From: Rubinisphaera italica
GTDB lineage: Bacteria; Planctomycetota; Planctomycetia; Planctomycetales; Planctomycetaceae
Direction: 5' to 3'
NCBI RefSeq assembly: GCF_007859715.1
Contig: NZ_SJPG01000001.1
Location: 4,826,001-4,890,000 of the forward strand
Length of the DNA: 64,000 bases
Position numbers and translations under genes: made by a program
In this document: in pieces, positions 56,421-64,000 of the stretch
Position numbering within the stretch: the first letter of the stretch is position 1
Layout: every line of letters starts with the position of its first letter
Notes under the pieces: generated by a model
What the model was told of the DNA's origin: nothing
Databases searched by the model: none
What the model saw: the letters and a program-made list of their open reading frames with translations, nothing else

Positions 56421-56519
56421 GTGCCACGGCTCTGTGAGCCGTGCATTGGGGGATCTTATTGTCTTGCAACGCTCCTAATGTAACAACACTGAAAAACACG
56501 GCTCGCAGAGCCGTGGCAC
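56421..56519. repeat. Inverted-repeat element, GTGCCACGGCTC family
   Basis: 99 bp. Arms of 23 nt (56421-56443 and 56497-56519), each itself a near-palindrome of the type CACGGCTC...GAGCCGTG, match in inverted orientation at 22 of 23 positions. Confidence 0.85.
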
Positions 56520-56589
56520 AATTGTGTTGATCCAATTAAACATTTTATCAAACAAAACGTGTAACTTCAAAACCTACGGCTTGGGACAA

Positions 56590-58560
56590 TTACGCTTCCT
56601 CAATCACCGTCACACTTCTCAACCGTCCACTCCCTTCCTGTGGTGGCATGATCCGCAACACACACGGAAACCAGACTTCCCGAGGCAAGCGTTTTTCCCG
56701 CAGTTCCCGTAGCACGGGCAGTTTTAAAACCTTCCCGAGTTTCTGATAGTACGAAACTTCGACCGGATTCAGAAAGAGGCGTTTACTGTTGATGTACTTG
56801 GCAATCCCCTCAGCCAGTGCTTTCTCAAGTCCCTGCCAGACGACACAATTCGTATCCGATTCCAGCACCAGACTACTGTTCCCTTTCACTTCAATCGTTT
56901 TGGATAATACATCCTGGAGTTTCGAGAAGACGACGAAGTCGGACGCTCGTACAAATTCCAGCACGCCCCGACTCAAATCGCCGGCTTGTAAATGTTCGAT
57001 CCAGGGATCTGGAAACTCGTCCTCTTCCTTGACCAGTTCTCCCTTGCGATGTTCATCTTCAATCATGCGGAAGACACGGCTATCGGGAGTCGCCGGGCGA
57101 CAGCGCGAGCGAGCCCATTCGCGGAGATTGAAGATTTTCTCTTCCATCGTAATCGACAACGGCACAATCGAATCGGCTGTGTCGAGGATGTCTTTCTGAT
57201 TAGGCGTACGATCACGAGTAAAGGCATCGATCACGGCTGAATTTACAATCTGCTCAATTTCCGAGCCGCTGTAGCCTTCGGTCTTATCGGCCAGTTCTTC
57301 CAGGTCGAATTCAGCCGGATCGCAATTTCGCTTCGAGAGGTGAATTTGATAGATGTGTTTACGCTCATGAAAATTCGGCAGGTCGATAAAGAATAACTCA
57401 TCGAAACGCCCACGCCTCAACAGTTCCGGAGGCAGACTTTCAATCGCGTTCGCCGTCGCTACCACAAAGATTGGCGATTTGTGCTCCTGCATCCAAGTTA
57501 GGAACAGTCCGAACATGCGCATCAACGCCGCATCCTTGTCTCCACTTTCCGATTCCAGCCCGGCAAAGCCTTTATCCAGTTCTTCAATCCACAACACAGC
57601 CGGGGCGATGCTGTCCATCATCCGCAACACTTCTCGCAGATTCTGCTCCGAAGTTCCTCGACCGGCATGTAATAGATTTCCGAAATCAAGCCGGATCAAT
57701 GGAAAGCTGAGCTGACGGGCAATTACGCGAGCCGACAAGCTTTTCCCACACCCCTGCACACCCAATAGCAACACTCCCTTCGGTTGCCCAACCTGCTTCT
57801 TCTGAGCTTCGGGACTGAATGCTTTCGCACGCCGTGTGATCCAGTCCTTCAGTTCATTCAAACCACCAATATCATCGGCCGTTTCATCGAGGTCGTGGAA
57901 TTCGAGTAGATCCGATCCCTGCAGCAACTGTTTCTTTTCTGCAACCAGTTGTGTCATTGCCTCTTCGCCCAGATCGGTCCGTCCTGCCAGTACGCGATTG
58001 AAAGCCCGGCGAGCCTGATGAAGCGAGAGTCCGATAACCGCTTTAATCATTCGCTGAGAATAATCCTCCGAGATGGAAATCTTTCCCGGTTGTCGGGCCA
58101 TCGCTTCCTGCAGACAGCCCTCCACTTCCTGAAAATCCGGCAACGGCATGTGCATCAACGTAGTTGCTTTGGCCAGTGAGTTCGGCAATTCAAATTCCGG
58201 CCCCATGGCCAACAACGGCGTCGCCGAGATGCGTTGGCTCTGATCGAGCAAACGTCGAATCACCGGGGCATCGTTCACAAAGTGATGCAGGTCCTTCGCA
58301 AGCACGATCGAATTCTCGGGCAGTGTTGGAATCGCATCGAGAAATGCAACCGGATCCTGCAAGTCAGGATGTGATCCCGCAGCCTCGCAATGCAGGCCCT
58401 CACTCAGCGACCAGATGACGAGCCGTTTCCCTTCGCCATGAGCAAAACTGGTCAGCGCCTCAATCCAGCGAGGCTCGTCATCGGTCTGAAGAAACAACAG
58501 CGATTCCCCCGCCTGCAGGCGATCGCGAATATCATTGATGGAATCTGTAAGTAGCGACAT
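56590..58560 (-). CDS. AAA+ ATPase, Ycf46-like
   Basis: 656 aa. An N-terminal region of about 220 residues ([40 protein letters not shown]), typical of Ycf46/plastid-type AAA proteins, precedes the AAA+ domain: Walker A GVQGCGKS (about 267-274), a second region of homology ending [16 protein letters not shown] with the Arg finger, and [20 protein letters not shown] as sensor 2. Walker B reads [11 protein letters not shown], with Glu in place of the usual Asp. The last 120 residues are unrecognised. Ycf46-type proteins are of uncertain function. Same strand as the downstream-numbered stress operon but separated by a 373-nt repeat-bearing gap. Confidence 0.88.
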   Translation of the reverse strand: MSLLTDSINDIRDRLQAGESLLFLQTDDEPRWIEALTSFAHGEGKRLVIWSLSEGLHCEAAGSHPDLQDPVAFLDAIPTLPENSIVLAKDLHHFVNDAPVIRRLLDQSQRISATPLLAMGPEFELPNSLAKATTLMHMPLPDFQEVEGCLQEAMARQPGKISISEDYSQRMIKAVIGLSLHQARRAFNRVLAGRTDLGEEAMTQLVAEKKQLLQGSDLLEFHDLDETADDIGGLNELKDWITRRAKAFSPEAQKKQVGQPKGVLLLGVQGCGKSLSARVIARQLSFPLIRLDFGNLLHAGRGTSEQNLREVLRMMDSIAPAVLWIEELDKGFAGLESESGDKDAALMRMFGLFLTWMQEHKSPIFVVATANAIESLPPELLRRGRFDELFFIDLPNFHERKHIYQIHLSKRNCDPAEFDLEELADKTEGYSGSEIEQIVNSAVIDAFTRDRTPNQKDILDTADSIVPLSITMEEKIFNLREWARSRCRPATPDSRVFRMIEDEHRKGELVKEEDEFPDPWIEHLQAGDLSRGVLEFVRASDFVVFSKLQDVLSKTIEVKGNSSLVLESDTNCVVWQGLEKALAEGIAKYINSKRLFLNPVEVSYYQKLGKVLKLPVLRELREKRLPREVWFPCVLRIMPPQEGSGRLRSVTVIEEA

Positions 58561-58933
58561 GAAACCTCGAGCCGAAAGATGTGATCGATACTGACAGGAA
58601 CGTCACCGCCCAACCTGATTCTACAGGACTGGTACGTTCCGTAAGCAAGGATCATACCCGGAAGAGTCGCAGATTGCGAAACCGCGAATGTGTACGAGAT
58701 CACCCTACGCGATTATTATATGACCGCCAATTATTCCAGAACAAATCACATAATTAGACCACCACTGAGACACAGAGGGCACAGAGATTCTTGAGGACGT
58801 TTGTTCGATCACAGCAGATCTAAAACAACAGAAAGTGATTCCTATGAGTTGATGATCTTATTAAAATTCTCTGTGTCCTCTGTGTCTCTGTGGTTTAATT
58901 AATTGCGTACAGCAATTTAAGCTGGCTTTAGAG
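58561..58933. other. 373-nt gap containing a large inverted repeat
   Basis: Between the AAA ATPase gene and the small gene that ends the stress operon, both on the minus strand. The repeat at 58761-58894 fills the middle. No gene. Confidence 0.6.
58761..58894. repeat. Inverted repeat with GAGACACAGAGG core
   Basis: Arms of 27 nt (58761-58787 and 58868-58894) match inverted at 25 of 27 positions, around an 80-nt AT-rich centre. The arms contain the GAGACACAGAGG core, a motif seen as a short repeat in many bacterial genomes. Confidence 0.8.
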
Positions 58934-59431
58934 TCAAGGAACCGGGCAGGTCTCCAGAAGATCGTTGACCAGTTTGACCAGCACTTCGTGAGTCAATTGC
59001 AACGTCACCAGTTTGCGCCCCGGTTGTCCTTTGACGATTTCGTAGCGATTGATCGTCACTGCATTTTTGGAAGCGGATTGCAGCACGAATTCATAATAGA
59101 CCGCTCCGCTGGGCAATTGCGTCGGCTGGTTGGAGCGGATCATGGCGGAGCCAGACTGATCGTCGAATTCAATCGGCCCAATCTGTTCGAGTAGATAAGT
59201 GATGCGTCGTGAAAGATCGTCGGCCCAGTGTTTGATGTCGTCGTTGGTTCCGTTTTGTAATCGGGGCAATGTCAGTCGCAACTCATTCATCGCGCAGCTC
59301 ATCGTATCCAGAGCCGCCAGATCGACCTCCAGCAAGTCGGATGCTTCGGCGAATACCAGCGAACAACCCACAATCGGACCTTGAGCCGAGAGGCGATTGA
59401 GTTCCTGTTGGAGTTGTTGAGAAAGTGACAT
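58934..59431 (-). CDS. Unrecognised small protein coupled to spoVR
   Basis: 165 aa from ATG 59431, starting MSLSQQLQQELNRL, only 8 nt after the spoVR stop; the longer reading from 59464 overlaps spoVR. The N-terminal half is helical (DLLEVDLAALDTMSCAMNEL), the C-terminal half beta-prone (VYYEFVLQSASKNAVTINRY) and ends KLVNDLLETCPVP. No catalytic motif or signal peptide. Its tight linkage to the prkA-yeaH-spoVR operon suggests a connected role, but nothing in the sequence shows what. Confidence 0.75.
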   Translation of the reverse strand: MSLSQQLQQELNRLSAQGPIVGCSLVFAEASDLLEVDLAALDTMSCAMNELRLTLPRLQNGTNDDIKHWADDLSRRITYLLEQIGPIEFDDQSGSAMIRSNQPTQLPSGAVYYEFVLQSASKNAVTINRYEIVKGQPGRKLVTLQLTHEVLVKLVNDLLETCPVP

Positions 59432-59438
59432 GAGATCT

Positions 59439-60983
59439 TCAGTTCGTAAGCGTAAAAGTTTCATTCTTCGTCAATGGCGAACGACGATGAGTCTGGCCGT
59501 CAAAAGTCAACAGATGAAGTGTTTCATCAATGACCGTTTCCAGATTCACCGGACGTCCCCAGAGTTTCTGGACATTGTGCAGCGTGTCCTCGGCATCATC
59601 GAGTTTCAATTCGATGCCCGCGAACTGATGCTGCAGATAGAGTTCGCCCCTGTTGCGATAATTGCCATCGATCACACGAATTTGAGGACGACCGTAGTTC
59701 GTCAGATTTCGCAGCAGGTGCTGTTTCACATCTTTGAACTCTCTGGATTCAATTTCGTAGGTTTTCTCTTCATCGTTATACGCAAAGGAAAACATGCGAT
59801 GCCGACGGCAGAAGTCTTCGGTCAGAAAAGTATCGATGAATGTAATGTCGTTATGAATCCGGCGAACTTCAAAAATCTTCTCACGACCGAGACCGAGTTT
59901 TTTATCCCAGTGATCCCGAACTTCAACATCATCGCAGTTGTCCCATTCCGAACCAAACTGTCCACGGTTCCAGCGTTCTTCGATATCGCGAAAAAGCTCG
60001 ATCCCCAGTTTGTAAGGATTCAATCGAGTCGGACTCGTTGCCATCGTGCCGGAATGATGGTCGGCATAGTCGATCACTTCGGCATCGGTCAGACCGTGAT
60101 TCGTCATGATGGTCGTATGCCAGTAACTGGCCCAGCCTTCGTTCATGATTTTCGTCTGCCCTTGCGGTGCAAAGTAGTAAGCCTCCTCTCGGATAATCGA
60201 AAGGACATCCCGCTGCCATTCCCGCAACTGGCCATGCTCAATCAGAAACTGCAGCACATCCCGCACCGGCTCAGCTGGGAAAGAACGGTTAACATGCTGA
60301 CGTTGATATTCTTCCTGCTGCTGCGATCGTTCCTGATCAAGCACTTCCTGCGGATTGACAAAGGAATCCATATAGTCCTTGGCTCGAAATCGGCGATCGT
60401 TTGTTTCCGGCTCCTCATCACCCGCATCGCTCGGCTGCTTTCTCTGCTTCACCGATCTCACGATGTGCGGCGAATACGGATCGATCAAATCCTCAATCGA
60501 CAGACACGAGTCGATGAATTCCTCAACGGCTTCATGTCCGTAACGGTCAATATACCGATTGATTCTCGCCGCGTGATTGGCCAGTTGATCGAGCATGCGG
60601 CGGTTCGTTTTTGAAAACCAGGCGTTGTTCTTAAAGAAGTCGCAGTGCCCGTACACGTGCGCGATGACCAGTTTCTGATCGGTCATCGAATTGCAGTTGA
60701 GCAAATAGGCATAGCAGGGATCGGTATTGATGACCATTTCGTAAATCTTCTGCAGACCATATGAATAGCCTTTCATCAGTTCATCGAACTGAGCCCCGAA
60801 TCGCCAGTGAGGATAGCGAATCGGAAAGCCGCCATATGCAGCAAACCGGCTCAGTTCTTCGTAATCGAGCATCTCGAAAATCGTTTCGTAGAAGTCGAGC
60901 CCATAGCTGGCGGCGACTTTCTCCATTTCATCCTGAATGGCACGAATGTCATCCGGCAATGGGCGATAGGTGCTGATGCTCAT
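59439..60983 (-). CDS. spoVR: SpoVR family protein (YcgB-like)
   Basis: A 514-aa protein from ATG 60983, beginning MSISTYRPLPDDIRAIQDEM, with AAAAGG upstream. The reading to 61040 would start inside the 83-bp repeat and is rejected. Recognised by FPIRYPHWRFGAQFDELMKG, YGLQKIYEMVINTDPCYAYL, the segment GHCDFFKNNAWFSKTNRRML and MNEGWASYWHTTIMTNHGLT. Family members are needed for a spore-coat step in Bacillus and are linked to the PrkA kinase and YeaH in many other bacteria; the molecular activity is unknown. Confidence 0.95.
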   Translation of the reverse strand: MSISTYRPLPDDIRAIQDEMEKVAASYGLDFYETIFEMLDYEELSRFAAYGGFPIRYPHWRFGAQFDELMKGYSYGLQKIYEMVINTDPCYAYLLNCNSMTDQKLVIAHVYGHCDFFKNNAWFSKTNRRMLDQLANHAARINRYIDRYGHEAVEEFIDSCLSIEDLIDPYSPHIVRSVKQRKQPSDAGDEEPETNDRRFRAKDYMDSFVNPQEVLDQERSQQQEEYQRQHVNRSFPAEPVRDVLQFLIEHGQLREWQRDVLSIIREEAYYFAPQGQTKIMNEGWASYWHTTIMTNHGLTDAEVIDYADHHSGTMATSPTRLNPYKLGIELFRDIEERWNRGQFGSEWDNCDDVEVRDHWDKKLGLGREKIFEVRRIHNDITFIDTFLTEDFCRRHRMFSFAYNDEEKTYEIESREFKDVKQHLLRNLTNYGRPQIRVIDGNYRNRGELYLQHQFAGIELKLDDAEDTLHNVQKLWGRPVNLETVIDETLHLLTFDGQTHRRSPLTKNETFTLTN

Positions 60984-61019
60984 GTCAAACGCCTTTTTAT
61001 TCGACAGTTTCTCGAAATC

Positions 61020-61102
61020 GGGTGGCACGTCCCTGAGCAACGCGAAGGGCGTGGACTTCTGAAATCACCACGCCCATCACTTCGTTCTGGGACGTGCCAC
61101 CC
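61020..61102. repeat. 83-bp inverted-end element, GGGTGGCACGTCCC family, copy A
   Basis: Perfect 14-nt inverted ends, GGGTGGCACGTCCC / GGGACGTGCCACCC, in the spoVR-yeaH gap. Copy B (62388-62470) is the same length and in opposite orientation, with near-identical subterminal parts and a divergent centre. Confidence 0.92.
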
Positions 61103-61109
61103 GTTGTCA

Positions 61110-61132
61110 GACAGGCTGGAAGCCTGTCCTAC
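61110..61132. repeat. Solo GACAGGCTGGAAGCCTGTC palindrome
   Basis: The same arm as at 8001-8019 between atpA and atpG, here 8 nt from copy A of the 83-bp element. Confidence 0.85.
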
Positions 61133-61142
61133 GAGTTTATTA

Positions 61143-62246
61143 TCACTTCCCCGTGCCGAGGAAATCCTTAATGCATTCGTAAATGCCTTGCTTGTCTTCG
61201 ATCAATGAGAGCGCGACGTTGTTCCAGGAGTCTTCAAGCCCCATCAGTTCCCGAACGTATTCGCCGGAACCGTAGGGACTTTCGACCTGCCCGTAACAGA
61301 ACAGATTGCAGACCGGCAACAGTTTGTCTTTCAGCATGTTCAGACACTCGCGATTGTCATCGCCCCAGTTATCGCCATCGGAAAACTGAAAAATGTAGAT
61401 GTTCCAGTCCTCGACGGGATAACTCTGTTCGAGAACCTGAATCGCTTTGCCATAAGCTGAGGAAATTCGTGTGCCCCCGCTCTCGCGGATGCGGAAAAAT
61501 GTTTCTTCATCGACTTCGTGAGCCATCGCATCATGCACGATGTAGCGCTTCTGCAAGCCGTTGTATTGCGAGGAAATCCAGGCATTGATCCAGAACGCGG
61601 TGGTGCGGACAATCTCCTTCTGTTCTTCTCCCATCGAGCCTGAGATATCCATCAAATACAAAATGACGGCATTGGCCTGAGGTTCGGAAATGGTTGTCCA
61701 GCTTTTGTAAACGGTATCGTCCCGGTTCGGCACGACCATCGGTTTGCTGGGGTTGTATTGTCCTGTTGCGATCTGGCGTTTGAGCGCCTTTTTGTAAGTT
61801 CGTTTGAAGTGACGCAGAGAATCCGGCCCCACCTGACGCACCGAGTTATAGCGATCCTTCTGACTGACAAGCGTCTCTGCTCCTTTCGGAATGATGTTCG
61901 GCAATACCAGTTCTTCGCCCAGCATGGCTGCTAATTCTTCAAGGGGCACTTCGACTTCGCGGATATGTCGGCCAGCTTCATTACCGGCTTCGCCCGTTCC
62001 CTCCTCCGGTTCACCTGGACCCAGTGACTGACCAACTTCGCCTTCTCCCTGACCGGAACCGCCCGAGCCTTTCTTGCCGTGACGAAAATGCGGAATCTCG
62101 ATATTGGGCACAGGAATGCTGACGACTTCTCGCCCCTTACGGCCGAGCATTTCGCCGTGGGTAATGTACTTGCGGAGATTCCCGCGTACCTTCCCCCGAA
62201 CGATCTGCTTAAACCGCTGCAGGTCTTTGTCGATGTTTTGCGTCAT
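61143..62246 (-). CDS. yeaH: YeaH/DUF444 family VWA-domain protein
   Basis: A 367-aa protein. The N terminus (DLQRFKQIVRGKVRGNLRKY) is basic and helical, followed by a Gly/Glu-rich low-complexity linker (about 65-110) and PLEELAAMLGEELVLPNI. The C-terminal von Willebrand-type domain has the metal-site motif YLMDISGSMGEE (D200) and IYIFQFSDGDNWGDDN. In E. coli yeaH is co-transcribed with the kinase gene yeaG (prkA) and is linked to starvation response; partner or substrate is unknown. Flanked on both sides by copies of an 83-bp repeat in opposite orientation. Confidence 0.95.
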   Translation of the reverse strand: MTQNIDKDLQRFKQIVRGKVRGNLRKYITHGEMLGRKGREVVSIPVPNIEIPHFRHGKKGSGGSGQGEGEVGQSLGPGEPEEGTGEAGNEAGRHIREVEVPLEELAAMLGEELVLPNIIPKGAETLVSQKDRYNSVRQVGPDSLRHFKRTYKKALKRQIATGQYNPSKPMVVPNRDDTVYKSWTTISEPQANAVILYLMDISGSMGEEQKEIVRTTAFWINAWISSQYNGLQKRYIVHDAMAHEVDEETFFRIRESGGTRISSAYGKAIQVLEQSYPVEDWNIYIFQFSDGDNWGDDNRECLNMLKDKLLPVCNLFCYGQVESPYGSGEYVRELMGLEDSWNNVALSLIEDKQGIYECIKDFLGTGK

Positions 62247-62292
62247 GGCATTCGTACCCGGTTATTTCATTGCACATACAGTTTATTCCGCC

Positions 62293-62360
62293 GTAGGTCA
62301 GGCACTGCCTGAAAAAATGTGCGTCCCATCCTGTTTGTCGTCAGGCAACGCCTGAACTAC
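62293..62360. repeat. Inverted-repeat element, TCAGGCA...TGCCTGA family
   Basis: Two palindromes, TCAGGCACTGCCTGA (62298-62312) and TCAGGCAACGCCTGA (62341-62355), with GTAGG/AACTAC outer ends; the 20-nt arms pair inverted at about 17 of 20 positions. Confidence 0.8.
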
Positions 62361-62387
62361 AGTCTCTCTCACATTTTTTGTTTCAAT

Positions 62388-62470
62388 GGGTGGCACGTCC
62401 CAGAACGAAGTGATGAGCGTGGAACTATCCACCAACCACGCCCTTCGTTTCACTCAGGGACGTGCCACCC
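62388..62470. repeat. 83-bp inverted-end element, GGGTGGCACGTCCC family, copy B
   Basis: Same ends and length as copy A, opposite orientation. Shared subterminal parts are AGAACGAAGTGATG on one side and CCACGCCCTTCG on the other; the 13-nt centre differs. Confidence 0.92.
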
Positions 62471-62509
62471 ACCGAAGGACACTCTCACCACTCACCTCTA
62501 ATCACTAAT

Positions 62510-64000
<1,491 letters not shown>

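Larger units (their letters stand above)
56238..56589. other. 352-nt convergent intergenic region occupied by two repeat elements
   Basis: Lies between the HerA-like gene (+) and the AAA ATPase gene (-). Elements at 56275-56359 and 56421-56519 fill most of it. No gene and no separate terminator; the elements may serve as terminators. Confidence 0.65.
62247..62509. other. prkA-yeaH intergenic region with two repeat elements
   Basis: 263 nt. It is nearly filled by the TCAGGCA pair (62293-62360) and copy B of the 83-bp family (62388-62470). If prkA and yeaH are co-transcribed, both would be hairpins in the message. Confidence 0.7.

Noticed and set aside
59439..61040. Longer spoVR start at 61040
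   Set aside because: The extra N-terminal codons lie in the 83-bp repeat; ATG 60983 has a better upstream signal and matches the family.
48696..62470. CRISPR array from the repeated palindromes
   Set aside because: Repeats are not regularly spaced, are in inverted orientation and of different families; no cas genes.

Overview
The window is a stretch of a planctomycete chromosome (phylum Planctomycetota; probably a Planctomycetales member of moderate GC). The evidence is a DUF1559 pseudopilin with its [21 protein letters not shown] leader and C-terminal H-x9-DG motif, plus family types common in planctomycetes: a DUF6655-like lipoprotein, a DUF6807/PmoA-like protein, a Cys-rich BBP2-like porin and a TMTC-type TPR membrane protein. 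Core proteins are also lineage-flavoured, such as an L17 with an insertion and acidic tail and an AtpF with a signal peptide and His-rich linker. No species is claimed.

Layout. 0.2-11.1 kb (+): primary sigma factor rpoD with a terminator, one unrecognised anchored/secreted protein, then a complete F1Fo ATP synthase operon atpI-B-E-F-H-A-G-D-C ending in a strong terminator. 11.2-24.6 kb: an FAD oxidoreductase/DUF1365 pair (-), a DUF1559 pseudopilin and a TMTC-like membrane protein (+), csrA and a divergent RNase HII-like protein (-), ilvB (-) and a CobA-HemD fusion (+). 24.7-41.7 kb (-): the S10-spc-alpha ribosomal block, read right to left as rpsJ, rplC, D, W, B, rpsS, rplV, rpsC, rplP, rpmC, rpsQ, rplN, X, E, rpsH, rplF, R, rpsE, rplO | secY | map | rpmJ, rpsM, rpsK, rpoA, rplQ. 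A good sigma-70 promoter lies upstream of rpsJ. rpsN (S14), rpmD (L30), adk, infA and rpsD are not at their usual places, and secY is bracketed by intrinsic terminators.

41.9-64 kb: accessory and stress genes. These include PmoA-like, YHYH and lipoprotein genes, a membrane PIN-TRAM protein, a large unrecognised protein, DoxX, an M16 peptidase, the porin, a Nudix hydrolase, a tandem-DUF3467 protein divergent from a HerA-like ATPase, and a Ycf46-like AAA+ ATPase. Last comes the prkA-yeaH-spoVR operon with a translationally coupled unknown gene at its 3' end; prkA runs off the right edge.

The most distinctive unexplained structure is a set of short palindromic or inverted-repeat elements (about 65-135 bp, several families) in intergenic DNA. 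Two inverted copies of one 83-bp family lie on either side of yeaH inside the prkA operon, and another family sits between atpA and atpG. No tRNA, rRNA, CRISPR array, transposase or prophage was seen. All family assignments were made by reading the translated sequence; no database search was run.
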